The notes: a model not told the origin generated them from the letters alone. 16,097 nucleotides of DNA from Avichristensenella sp031549105 (GCA_031549105.1 JAVBQK010000090.1:1-16097); one strand, 5' to 3'; positions 7,624-14,923 are shown, counted from the first letter of the stretch. Program-made: numbers and translations.

Positions 7624-8504
7624 GGTGTCTCCCGTTCCAGGTAGGTATGGTTGCGCCGCCAGATTTCTTCCAGCTGCTGAAAATGCTCGGCCAGCTCGTC
7701 CCTGCGGCGCAGGCCCACCGCGACGATCAGCGCGTTGATCAGCGACAGCGGCGCGGCGAGAGAGTCGACGAACGACGCCATGTCCGTGCGCGCCATCAGG
7801 CATTCGGTGGCCGTCTCCGCCAGCGGCGACATCGGCCCGTCGGTGATGCCGATCACCTGTGCGCCGCGCGAGAGGGCGTAGCGCATCGCGTCGAGCGTGC
7901 GCGTCGAGTAGCGCGGGAAGCTGATGCCGATCAGCACATCCTCCGCGCCGATGCGTGAAATCTGTTCGAACACGTCGATGACCCCGGCCGATGCCACGTG
8001 TACGTTGTCGAACACAAAGTGCAGATAATAGCCGAAAAATTGCGCTAGCGGCGCGGCGGAGCGCACGCCCATCACGTAGATCGACCGCGCGTTGACAATG
8101 CGCTCCACGACGTTGTCAAACTTGTTGATGTCGATCTCCTCGATGGTGGAGCGGATGTTGTGCATGTCCGCCTTGAGTACGGTTTGCAGTATCTGGCTCG
8201 GGTCCAGGTCGGATGTCATCTCGAAGCGCTGTACCGCCGTCAGCCGATGGCGAACCAGCTCCTGCAGCGCGCGCTGCAACTGCGGGTAGCCTTCATAGCC
8301 CAGCGCAGCGGCAAAGCGCACCACGGTGGACTCGCTGACACCCACGCGCTCGCCCAGGCTGGACGCGGTCATGAACACCGCCTTGTCATAATGCTGCATG
8401 ATATACTCCGCAATGCGCCGATGGCCCTTGCTGAGCCGCTTGCCGCTATGGTTCAGCCTGCGGATAAGATCCTGCATATCCTGCGTTTCATATGGTTCCT
8501 GCAT
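7620..8504 (-). CDS. RpiR/MurR-family regulator with SIS domain
   Basis: A 294-residue transcriptional regulator. Residues about 12-85 form the RpiR-type helix-turn-helix domain (SKGHRRIAEYI, then TASSLGERVGVSESTVVRFAAALGYEGY). Residues about 128-265 form a sugar-isomerase (SIS) domain (RSIYVMGVRSAAPLAQFFGYYL, then EDVLIGISFPRYSTRTLDAM), which in this family binds phosphosugars. I place the start at the ATG at 8504, which has GGAGGG 8 nt upstream; an ATG at 8534 and a TTG at 8546 are in frame but have weaker sites. No sugar-catabolism genes are adjacent. The partner is the overlapping flavoprotein gene, so the ligand is unclear. A TATTAT word just downstream of the surE terminator could be the -10, but no -35 supports it. 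Confidence 0.88.
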   Translation of the reverse strand: MQEPYETQDMQDLIRRLNHSGKRLSKGHRRIAEYIMQHYDKAVFMTASSLGERVGVSESTVVRFAAALGYEGYPQLQRALQELVRHRLTAVQRFEMTSDLDPSQILQTVLKADMHNIRSTIEEIDINKFDNVVERIVNARSIYVMGVRSAAPLAQFFGYYLHFVFDNVHVASAGVIDVFEQISRIGAEDVLIGISFPRYSTRTLDAMRYALSRGAQVIGITDGPMSPLAETATECLMARTDMASFVDSLAAPLSLINALIVAVGLRRRDELAEHFQQLEEIWRRNHTYLERETP

Positions 8505-8550
8505 CAGGCGACCCTCCGGTTTTGGGTTTTGCATGTATGGAAGCAAAATA

Positions 8551-8588
8551 ATAAAAAGTCCCGCCTCATTCTACACGATGGGGCGGGA
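8551..8588 (-). terminator. Intrinsic terminator of the oad-surE operon
   Basis: On the minus strand, an 11-bp stem with one T-G pair (8578-8588 with 8559-8569, 8-nt loop) is followed by CTTTTTAT. It lies 18 nt after the surE stop. There is no T-run on the plus strand, so it is one-directional. Confidence 0.9.
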
Positions 8589-8605
8589 AAATGCAATATC
8601 TCCTG

Positions 8606-9373
8606 TCAATCCTGCAAAATAGCCTTACACGCCCCGGGCATGCCAATGTCCCAGCCGAGGGCCGTTACGGTAGCGTAGCCCTGTGTCAGCATATCCAGAT
8701 CGCCGCCCGGAAGGCAGCCTTCCTCGATCATGTCGCCGCGAATCCAGTACGCCGCCCGGCCGCGCGTATGCGGCATGTGGTCGTACCGATCGGAGTACTG
8801 CACGCAGGTCAGCGGCGCCTCGACGATCCCTTTGATGTCCTCCGGCGCGCAGGCGGGCGTGTTGATGTTGAGCACCGACGGCAACGGCAGCGGGCTTGCC
8901 AGCAGCGACCGGGTGCACCGCACCGCAAGCGCGGCCGTGTACGCATAGCGCGCGTCGTCCGGATAGGAGGCCGACACGGCCACCGCGGGCACGCCCTCGA
9001 ACGCACCCTCCATCGCCGCGCCGACGGTGCCTGAATAGTGCACGTCGGTACCGGTGTTCCACCCGTCATTGATGCCGGAGACGACCGCATCGGGCCGTCC
9101 GTCGCACAGCGCGTGCAGCGCCAGCTTCACGCAGTCCGCCGGGGTGCCGTCCGTCTTCCAGATAGTGAGCGGGGTATCATTTGCAATACCTTCCCACTGC
9201 ACCGGTGCAGCGACGATTGGCTTCTTGATGGTGATGCTGTGCGAGGCGGCGCTGCGCTCGGTATCGGGCGCACAGACGGTGACGCGCCAGCCGTCCGCCA
9301 GAAAGGCGGAGGCCAGCGCGCGCAGTCCCGGCGCATATACGCCATCGTCGTTGCTGATGAGTACGTGGTGCAT
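8606..9373 (-). CDS. surE: 5'/3'-nucleotidase SurE
   Basis: Metal-dependent phosphatase acting on nucleoside 5'- and 3'-monophosphates, usually cytosolic. The 255 residues match the family. Metal ligands are visible: D9 and D10 in ISNDDGVYAPG, S41 in TERSAASHSIT, and N102 in SGINDGWNTG. The family segment KTDGTPADCVKLAL is at 73-86, followed by YSGTVGAAMEGAF. The ATG shares one base with the oadA stop (TAATG), and AAGGT lies upstream, so it is translated with the oxaloacetate decarboxylase genes. No functional link to that enzyme is obvious; surE may simply be carried in the operon. A strong terminator follows. Confidence 0.95.
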   Translation of the reverse strand: MHHVLISNDDGVYAPGLRALASAFLADGWRVTVCAPDTERSAASHSITIKKPIVAAPVQWEGIANDTPLTIWKTDGTPADCVKLALHALCDGRPDAVVSGINDGWNTGTDVHYSGTVGAAMEGAFEGVPAVAVSASYPDDARYAYTAALAVRCTRSLLASPLPLPSVLNINTPACAPEDIKGIVEAPLTCVQYSDRYDHMPHTRGRAAYWIRGDMIEEGCLPGGDLDMLTQGYATVTALGWDIGMPGACKAILQD

Positions 9374-10761
9374 TACGCGAGTACCTTCATCTGGATGTCC
9401 GGAACGATCAGGCCCTGTTCCTTCTTGCGGCGATACTCGAAGAACTTCATCGCCACCTGCGGGAACAGTGCGTAGGACAGCACGTCTTCGTCCTGCTCCA
9501 TCCAGTCCTTGATCTCCGCGCGGTATTTGTCAAGCTCGGGCGCGATATCGTCGGCGGGGCGGTGCGTGATCACCTTCGCGTCACCGATGATCTTGCGGCG
9601 GACTTCTTCGTTTACCTTCGCGGGCAGCTGGCCGTATTCGCCCAGCATCAGGCCCTTGCTTTCCTTGGTGACCATCTTGTACCGCTCGCCGCCGAGTACG
9701 TTCATCACGGCCTGGGAGCCGACGATCTGGCTGGTGGGCGTCACCAGCGGCGGGTAACCAAAGTCCTCGCGCACGCGCGGCACCTCGGCCAGCACGTCAT
9801 AGAACTTATCGGATGCGTTCGCCTGCTTGAGCTGGCTGATCAGGTTGGACAGCATGCCGCCCGGTACCTGATAGAGCAGCGTGTTGACGTCGACATTCAG
9901 CACGCGCGGGTCCAGGTCGCCCGACTTGGTCAGGCGTGCGGCCACGGTGCGGAAGTGCTCGGCGGCCTTGCTGAGCATCTCCAGGTTGATGCCGGTATCG
10001 TACTGCGTGCCGGCCAGCGTGGCGACGAGCGCCTCGGTGGCGGGCTGGCTGGTGCCGTTGGCCAGCGGCGAGAGCGCGGTATCGACGATGTCCGCACCGG
10101 CCTCAATGGCCTTGAGGTACGTCATGTCGCCGGTGCCGGTGGTGTTGTGGGTATGCACGTGGATGGGCAGCTTCGTGGCGGCCTTGAGCTTCTTGACGAG
10201 GCTGAACGCATCATACGGCAGCAGCAGGTTCGCCATGTCTTTGATGCAAATGGTGTCCGCGCCCATGTCCTCGATCTGTTTGGCGAGCTTTACGAAGTAT
10301 TCCTCCGTGTGCACGGGGCTGATCGTGTAGCTCATCGCCACCTCGGCGGTACCGCCGTACTGCTTGCATGCCTTGACGGCCGTCTGCATGTTGCGCAGGT
10401 CATTCAGCGCGTCGAACGTGCGGACGATGTCAATGCCGTTGTCGATCGTCTTCTTGACGAAGTACTCGACCACGTCATCGGCATAGTGCTTGTAGCCCAG
10501 AATGTTCTGGCCGCGCAGCAGCATTTGCAGCTTGGTGTTCGGCAGAGCCTTGCGGAGCTTGCGCAGACGCTCCCACGGGTCTTCGTTGAGGAAGCGCAGG
10601 CAGCTGTCAAACGTCGCGCCACCCCAGCACTCCAGCGAGTAGAACCCCGCCTTGTCCAGGTATTCGCACGCGGGCAGCATCTCATCGGTGCGCATGCGCG
10701 TGGCGGCCTGCGACTGGTGCGCGTCGCGCAGGATGGTATCGGTTATGTATACTTTAGGCAT
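9373..10761 (-). CDS. oadA: Oxaloacetate decarboxylase alpha subunit (carboxyltransferase), no biotin domain
   Basis: Transfers the C4 carboxyl of oxaloacetate to biotin, giving pyruvate. The 462 residues cover the TIM barrel and the following conserved domain, but stop before any biotinyl domain, which is encoded separately upstream. Active-site residues are present at consistent spacing with characterised enzymes: metal ligand D13 (LRDAHQSQAATRM), K174 (CIKDMANLL) and H203/H205 (HVHTHNTTG). Later landmarks are DTALSPLANGTSQPATEA and YQVPGGMLSNL. Pyruvate carboxylase subunit B shares this fold, but the adjacent oadB and oadG argue for the sodium-pumping decarboxylase. It lies 15 nt after oadB and shares one base with surE. 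Confidence 0.94.
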   Translation of the reverse strand: MPKVYITDTILRDAHQSQAATRMRTDEMLPACEYLDKAGFYSLECWGGATFDSCLRFLNEDPWERLRKLRKALPNTKLQMLLRGQNILGYKHYADDVVEYFVKKTIDNGIDIVRTFDALNDLRNMQTAVKACKQYGGTAEVAMSYTISPVHTEEYFVKLAKQIEDMGADTICIKDMANLLLPYDAFSLVKKLKAATKLPIHVHTHNTTGTGDMTYLKAIEAGADIVDTALSPLANGTSQPATEALVATLAGTQYDTGINLEMLSKAAEHFRTVAARLTKSGDLDPRVLNVDVNTLLYQVPGGMLSNLISQLKQANASDKFYDVLAEVPRVREDFGYPPLVTPTSQIVGSQAVMNVLGGERYKMVTKESKGLMLGEYGQLPAKVNEEVRRKIIGDAKVITHRPADDIAPELDKYRAEIKDWMEQDEDVLSYALFPQVAMKFFEYRRKKEQGLIVPDIQMKVLA

Positions 10762-10776
10762 TCTCTCACCTCCACT

Positions 10777-12015
10777 TTAGAACATCGACAGGAAGACGCC
10801 CGCCGCGATTGCCGAGCCGATGACGCCGGCCACGTTCGGGCCCATCGCGTGCATCAGCAGGAAATTGCGGGGGTTCTCCTTCTGGCCGACAACCTGCGAT
10901 ACGCGCGCGGCCATCGGCACCGCGCTGACACCGGCCGAGCCGATCAGCGGGTTGATCTTGCCGCCAGTGATCTTGTTCATCAGCTTGGCCAGCAACACGC
11001 CGCCCGCAGTGCCGCCCGCAAAGGCGAAGATACCCATCGCCAGAATCTTCAGCGTCTCTGCCTTTAGGAACGTTTCGGCGTTTGCCGTCGCGCCGACGGT
11101 TATACCCAGGAAAATGGTCACAATGTTGATCAGCTCATTCTGCGCGGTCTGGCTCAGGCGGTCAACCACCACCGCTTCGCGGAAAAGGTTGCCCAGCATC
11201 AGCATGCCGACCAGCGGCGCGGCAGAGGGCAGCAGCAGCGACACCACGATCGTCACCATGATCGGGAAGATGATCTTCTCGCGCTTGGAGACCGGGCGCA
11301 GCTGTTCCATCACGATCATGCGCTCTTCCTTGGTGGTCAGCGCCTTCATGATCGGCGGCTGAATCACCGGCACCAGCGCCATGTACGAGTACGCGGCTAC
11401 GGCGATAGGACCCAGCAAGTGCGGCGCCAGGCGGCCAGCGGTATAGATGGCCGTGGGGCCGTCCGCGCCGCCGATGATGCCGATGGAGGCGGACTCCGCC
11501 GGGGTGAAGCCAATCAGGTTGGCGATGATGAACACGATGAAGATACCCAGCTGTGCCGCCGCACCCAGCAGCAGCGACTTGGGGTTGGCAATCAGCGGGC
11601 CAAAGTCGGTCATTGCGCCCACGCCCATGAAGATCAGCGGGGGATAGATGCCCAGCTTGACGCCCTGGTAGAGGTAGTAGAGCAGGCCGCCGCTCTGCTT
11701 GACATACTGGTACATCACCCGGCCGTCTTCCATGATGACCCTGACGCCTTCCTTGCCCTGGTGCACGGCGACTTCAAGGTACTCATAGATGGGCGTATCC
11801 ATCATGCCGGCCAGCGGCAGGTTGGTCAGCAGCATGCCAAAGGCGATGGGGATGAGCAGCAGCGGCTCAAACTTCTTGCCAATGGCCAGATACAGCAAAA
11901 CACAGGACACTACAATCATAATCAGGTTGCCCGGGTTCTGGAACAGCGAGACAATGCCGGAGTCTGCCACCAGGCCGGATAGCGTGTCCAGGATGTTAAA
12001 TTCGGTCACGTCCAC
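10777..12015 (-). CDS. oadB: Oxaloacetate decarboxylase beta subunit, Na+-translocating
   Basis: Integral membrane subunit that decarboxylates carboxybiotin and uses the energy to export Na+. The 412 residues hold many hydrophobic helices and the key motif IGIIGGADGPTAIY at 178-191; D185 corresponds to the essential aspartate of the family. The second conserved repeat, NPLIGSAGVSAVPMAARVSQ, is at 355-374. Two GTG starts are possible: 12015 is only 3 nt from GGGAG, while 12009 has 9-nt spacing and is probably the real one, shortening the protein by two residues. It sits 18 nt after the biotin carrier gene. Glutaconyl-CoA and methylmalonyl-CoA decarboxylases use homologous beta subunits, but the alpha subunit next door is of the oxaloacetate type. 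Confidence 0.94.
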   Translation of the reverse strand: MDVTEFNILDTLSGLVADSGIVSLFQNPGNLIMIVVSCVLLYLAIGKKFEPLLLIPIAFGMLLTNLPLAGMMDTPIYEYLEVAVHQGKEGVRVIMEDGRVMYQYVKQSGGLLYYLYQGVKLGIYPPLIFMGVGAMTDFGPLIANPKSLLLGAAAQLGIFIVFIIANLIGFTPAESASIGIIGGADGPTAIYTAGRLAPHLLGPIAVAAYSYMALVPVIQPPIMKALTTKEERMIVMEQLRPVSKREKIIFPIMVTIVVSLLLPSAAPLVGMLMLGNLFREAVVVDRLSQTAQNELINIVTIFLGITVGATANAETFLKAETLKILAMGIFAFAGGTAGGVLLAKLMNKITGGKINPLIGSAGVSAVPMAARVSQVVGQKENPRNFLLMHAMGPNVAGVIGSAIAAGVFLSMF

Positions 12016-12033
12016 CAGCTCCCTTTCGCGGTA

Positions 12034-12411
12034 TTAGCCCAGCACTACCATCACATCGCCGGTATTCACCGTCGTGCCCTTGCTTACGATAACCTGCAAT
12101 ACCTTGCCGTCCACCGGCGCGGGGAGTTCGTTTTCCCTCTTCATGGCTTCCAGAACCACCAGGACGTCGCCGCCCTTGACGGTCTGGCCAACCTGGACCT
12201 TCGTGGAGAGGATGGTGCCGGGCATCGGCGCGACCACCTTGGTGCCGCCGGCTACGGGCGCGGGCGCAGGCGCGGCCACCGGGGCGGGCGCGGCTACGGG
12301 AACCGGAGCAGGTGCGGCAGCCACGGGCGCGGCCGTGCGGGCAACGCCGCCGATTTCTTCTACCGTTACTTCATAGGAGCCACCATTGACCGTAACCAAG
12401 AATTTACGCAT
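12034..12411 (-). CDS. Biotin carboxyl carrier protein of the decarboxylase complex
   Basis: A 125-residue free-standing carrier. Residues 1-20 resemble the N-terminal strand of biotin carriers of this type (MRKFLVTVNGGSYEVTVEE). Residues about 27-54 are an Ala/Pro linker. Residues 57-125 form the biotinyl domain (VAPMPGTILSTKVQVGQTV, then GDVLVVLEAMKRENELPAP). K91 is the biotinylated lysine. The residue after it is Arg (codon AGG) where most carriers have Met (AMKM), an unusual substitution one base away from ATG. It has a perfect AGGAGGT ribosome binding site. It lies between oadG and oadB and should carry CO2 from OadA to OadB. Confidence 0.93.
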   Translation of the reverse strand: MRKFLVTVNGGSYEVTVEEIGGVARTAAPVAAAPAPVPVAAPAPVAAPAPAPVAGGTKVVAPMPGTILSTKVQVGQTVKGGDVLVVLEAMKRENELPAPVDGKVLQVIVSKGTTVNTGDVMVVLG

Positions 12412-12456
12412 GAGATAGACCTCCTTCTATTATGTACGGATATACAGGTGCATCGT

Positions 12457-12975
12457 TTACACCGGTTGTACGGAGCGGATGACAAAGCCCTTCTCGGGGT
12501 CCACACCTTCGGCCGCGAGTGTCTCGCCAATTGCGGCAGTGAGGACGGCGTAGAAGGCGTTGTCCTTGGGGGTGAGTTTGGGCGCGCTGGGATCATCCAC
12601 GCGCGTTACCGAGCGAATGGCGAACCCGCCTTCCGGGTTGATACCCTCCGCCGCAAGCGTCTCGCCGATCGCTGCGGAGAGAACGGCGTAGAGCGCGCCA
12701 TCGCCGCGCTTCAGCTCGGGCCCGGGGACAAAGTTCCGGATCACGGGCAGCGGCGGGGCGGCAGCCACCACCGGCGTCGCAGGCGTGGGCTGCGCGATCG
12801 CCACGGGTTCGGCCTTTGTAACGACCTCAGGCTCCGGGGGCGCTTGCTCGGGCGGCTTCTCTTTGGCGCCGATTGCCTTCAGCGCCTTGATGCAGCCGAT
12901 GAGGATAATCAGGCCGATGAAGACGACCACCATCCCCACAAGGGCCACCTTAAGGCCATACCATAGGGTGTCCAT
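12457..12975 (-). CDS. oadG: Oxaloacetate decarboxylase gamma-like subunit with duplicated C-terminal module
   Basis: A 172-residue protein, the first gene of the operon. Residues about 8-33 form one membrane helix (VALVGMVVVFIGLIILIG), as in OadG, which anchors the alpha subunit and assists assembly. A Pro/Ala/Glu-rich linker covers about 38-85. The C-terminus then holds two copies of a 42-residue module (85-126 and 131-172), 28 of 42 positions identical, each with AAIGETLAAEG and ending in IRSV. OadG proteins usually have one short VVAAI...FxVRSI-like tail; the doubling is unusual. The N-terminal helix and gene context support the assignment; the sequence is otherwise divergent. The start ATG has AGGGAG nearby. 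Confidence 0.75.
   Translation of the reverse strand: MDTLWYGLKVALVGMVVVFIGLIILIGCIKALKAIGAKEKPPEQAPPEPEVVTKAEPVAIAQPTPATPVVAAAPPLPVIRNFVPGPELKRGDGALYAVLSAAIGETLAAEGINPEGGFAIRSVTRVDDPSAPKLTPKDNAFYAVLTAAIGETLAAEGVDPEKGFVIRSVQPV
12460..12723 (-). repeat. Tandem duplication within oadG (two 126-nt copies)
   Basis: Copies at 12598-12723 and 12460-12585 are separated by 12 nt and encode the two 42-residue modules. The bases are still visibly similar, differing mostly at third codon positions, so this is an old but selected duplication rather than an assembly artefact. Confidence 0.85.
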
Positions 12976-13237
12976 GTCACCATCTCCCTCTCTAAGGATT
13001 GTCTATCAAGCGCCGGTTTCCCGGCGGAATAAGGGACTTGGGCGCAGCGATGTGCGCGCTTGTACCATTGGACAGGAATATAGACCAATCCCTACCCAAT
13101 TTCTCCTATACTACATTTATCCCCTATTTCCTGCATGCGCTGCCGGGTTTTGTGAAAAAAAAGACCATATGGCAAAGCGCGCGGTTTGAAGCCGCGCGCC
13201 CTGAAAAAAGCAAATGTGAAAGAGCGATGAGCGCGAG
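12976..13237 (-). promoter_or_regulatory. Leader and intergenic region upstream of oadG
   Basis: A 262-nt gap with no gene. On the minus strand the part near oadG can fold: a perfect 6-bp stem with a GAAA loop (13011-13026), a 5-bp stem (13042-13046 with 13053-13057), and a longer-range 7-bp pairing CAAGCGC (13056-13062 with 13007-13013) that shares bases with both local hairpins and so excludes them. TATATT at 13077-13082 could be a -10, but no good -35 is seen. I recognise no known riboswitch class. Confidence 0.3.
13155..13199 (-). terminator. Probable terminator of the cysK-cysE operon
   Basis: An 8-bp GC stem (13192-13199 with 13177-13184, 7-nt loop) lies 38 nt after the cysE stop. It is followed, after 14 nt that include a small CCATATGG palindrome, by a run of eight T on the minus strand. 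The T-run is further from the stem than usual, so efficiency is uncertain. Confidence 0.45.
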
Positions 13238-13885
13238 TTATTCGTCCTCCTCCGTATGGGCAGCGCGGGGGCATGTGTTCTCCAGCGCGGTGATGCGCTC
13301 CCGGAGACGCAGCAGCTCCTGCGCGATGGGATCGGGGATGTTGCGGTGGTCCAATTCGTCCACCTTGCGGCCGGCTACCCGCACTACGCGGGCCGGTATG
13401 CCCACGGCGGTTGCGTCGTCGGGAATCTCCTGCAGCACGACGGCATTGGAGGCGATGCGCGCGTTATCCCCAATCCGGAAGGAACCGAGGACCTTCGCGC
13501 CCGCGCCCACCAGCACGCCGTTGCCCAGCGTGGGATGGCGCTTGTTCTTCTCCTTGCCTGAGCCGCCCAGCGTCACGCCCTGGTAGAGCAGCACATCGTC
13601 GCCAATCTCGGCCGTTTCGCCGATGACAATGCCCATGCCGTGGTCGATGACAAAGCGGCGGCCGATCGTCGCGCCGGGGTGAATCTCAATCCCGGTGAAG
13701 TGCCGGGAGAGCTGGGACACCAGCCGCGCGAGGAACAGCAGCTTATGCTTATAGAAGAAATGCGCCAAGCGGTGGCAGATCAGCGCATGCACGCCCGGAT
13801 ATAGCAGGAGAATCTCCAGCTTGGAACGGGCGGCGGGGTCGCGCTGTTTATACGCTTCCAGCGTCTCATTCAATCGTGCAAACAT
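13238..13885 (-). CDS. cysE: Serine O-acetyltransferase
   Basis: Makes O-acetylserine from serine and acetyl-CoA, the first step of cysteine synthesis. The 215 residues are the short type found in Bacillota. The left-handed beta-helix built of hexapeptide repeats runs from about 65 to 170 (TGIEIHPGATIGRRFVIDHGMGIVIGE). The catalytic histidine is H82 in the IDHG segment, and E67 stands where the enterobacterial enzyme has Asp, as in related short enzymes. LGGSGKEKNKRHPTLG is the substrate loop. I chose the ATG at 13885, 4 nt after the cysK stop, with GGAGTG upstream; a TTG at 13900 is in frame but less likely. The C-terminus is acidic and lacks an obvious terminal Ile for CysK binding, ending in DE. 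Confidence 0.94.
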   Translation of the reverse strand: MFARLNETLEAYKQRDPAARSKLEILLLYPGVHALICHRLAHFFYKHKLLFLARLVSQLSRHFTGIEIHPGATIGRRFVIDHGMGIVIGETAEIGDDVLLYQGVTLGGSGKEKNKRHPTLGNGVLVGAGAKVLGSFRIGDNARIASNAVVLQEIPDDATAVGIPARVVRVAGRKVDELDHRNIPDPIAQELLRLRERITALENTCPRAAHTEEDE

Positions 13886-13889
13886 GATT

Positions 13890-14819
13890 TCACTCCGCAA
13901 ACATTGCTGTGGACAGGTACCGCTCGCCGGAATCGGGTAGCACGGCGACGATCAGTTTCTCGGCGTTTTCCGGGCGTGCCGCAAGTTGCAAGGCCGCCCA
14001 TACCGCCGCGCCCGATGAGATGCCCGCGAGGATTCCCTCGCGGCGGGCCAGCGCACGGCCGGTCTCCATCGCCGCCTCCCCGCTGACCGCGATGACTTCA
14101 TCAATCACGGCGGGGTGCAGCGCTTCGGGCACGAAGCCTGCGCCGATCCCCTGTATCGTATGCGGGCCGGCGCGTCCCTGCGACAAAACCGGCGAATCCA
14201 GTGGCTCAACCGCCACCACGCGGACGGATGGGTTCCGCCCTTTGAGATACTCCCCGGCGCCGGTGACCGTGCCGCCGGTGCCCACACCCGCGACCAGGAT
14301 GTCGACCTGGCCGTCGGTGTCCCGCCATATCTCAGGCCCCGTGGAGTCAAAGTGCGCGGCGGGGTTGGCGGGGTTTTCAAACTGGCGGGGCATGTAGCTG
14401 CCAGCAATTTCTGCGGCGCGCGCTTCAGCCCGCTCGATTGCGCCACGCATGCCCAGTGCGCCCTCGGTCAGCACCAGCTCCGCGCCGTAGGCGGCCAGCA
14501 GGCTGCGCCGCTCCTGGCTCATGGTGTCCGGCATTGTCAGGATCAGGCGATAGCCGCGCACCGCCGCAATCATCGCCAGTCCCACGCCGGTGTTACCGCT
14601 TGTCGGTTCGATGATCGTCGCACCCGGGGCCAGCAGGCCATGCCGCTCGGCATCGTCCAGCAATGAAAGCGCAGTACGGTCCTTGATGCTGCCGCCAGGG
14701 TTTTGCCGCTCCAGCTTTGCCACGACGTGCGCGCCGGGCGCAAGCGCCCCTTCCAGGCGGGTCAGGGTGACCAGCGGTGTGCCGCCGATAACCTGGGTCA
14801 CATTCTCAAAAATGCGCAT
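13890..14819 (-). CDS. cysK: Cysteine synthase A (O-acetylserine sulfhydrylase)
   Basis: PLP enzyme that makes cysteine from O-acetylserine and sulfide. The 309 residues match the family. The PLP lysine is K46 in NPGGSIKDRTA; the substrate loop PTSGNTG is at 72-78 and the phosphate-binding GTGGT is at 180-184. The segment GIGAGFVPEAL and the serine in GISSGAAV complete the active site. It precedes cysE by 4 nt, so serine acetylation and sulfide incorporation are made from one transcript. A strong promoter with a possible operator lies upstream. Cystathionine beta-synthase-like enzymes share the fold, but the pairing with cysE favours CysK. Confidence 0.95.
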   Translation of the reverse strand: MRIFENVTQVIGGTPLVTLTRLEGALAPGAHVVAKLERQNPGGSIKDRTALSLLDDAERHGLLAPGATIIEPTSGNTGVGLAMIAAVRGYRLILTMPDTMSQERRSLLAAYGAELVLTEGALGMRGAIERAEARAAEIAGSYMPRQFENPANPAAHFDSTGPEIWRDTDGQVDILVAGVGTGGTVTGAGEYLKGRNPSVRVVAVEPLDSPVLSQGRAGPHTIQGIGAGFVPEALHPAVIDEVIAVSGEAAMETGRALARREGILAGISSGAAVWAALQLAARPENAEKLIVAVLPDSGERYLSTAMFAE

Positions 14820-14836
14820 AAAGCCGCCCCCGTTTC

Positions 14837-14862
14837 GAATCCCTACTAAATTACTCTGGATT
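14837..14862. promoter_or_regulatory. Candidate operator at the cysK start site
   Basis: A perfect 6-bp inverted repeat (GAATCC and GGATTC) with a 14-nt AT-rich centre covers the predicted start site and early leader of cysK. Its position suits a repressor sensing sulfur or cysteine status (Rrf2-type CymR in other Bacillota), but the sequence does not clearly match a consensus I know. It could instead form a small leader hairpin. Confidence 0.35.
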
Positions 14863-14863
14863 C

Positions 14864-14892
14864 AGCATACACGGAAGCGGCTCAGTTGTCAA
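14864..14892 (-). promoter_or_regulatory. Sigma-A promoter of cysK-cysE
   Basis: On the minus strand a perfect TTGACA (14887-14892) and a TATGCT -10 (14864-14869) are separated by exactly 17 nt. The start should fall near 14857, giving a leader of about 38 nt. It lies within the gap after the stop of the upstream unknown gene, so cysK has its own promoter. Confidence 0.85.
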
Positions 14893-14923
14893 GCGGTTTT
14901 TATGCAGGATACTTACACCCGTA

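Noticed and set aside
7624..7803. 60-codon N-terminal extension of the flavoprotein
   Set aside because: It is Arg/Ala/Gly-rich out-of-frame translation of the RpiR gene, and the Rossmann fold begins directly after the ATG at 7623.
9373..10761. Reading oadA as pyruvate carboxylase subunit B
   Set aside because: The fold cannot separate them, but linked oadB and oadG-like genes and the absence of a biotin carboxylase gene favour the decarboxylase pump.
9562..11067. 501-codon plus-strand open frame opposite oadA and oadB
   Set aside because: It is antisense to two well-recognised genes. Its His/Val/Arg/Gly/Leu-rich composition is what GC-biased third positions give on the opposite strand, and there is no ribosome binding site or domain.
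13092..13274. 60-codon minus-strand frame in the gap after cysE
   Set aside because: It overlaps the end of cysE, lacks a ribosome binding site, crosses the likely terminator and has no motif.
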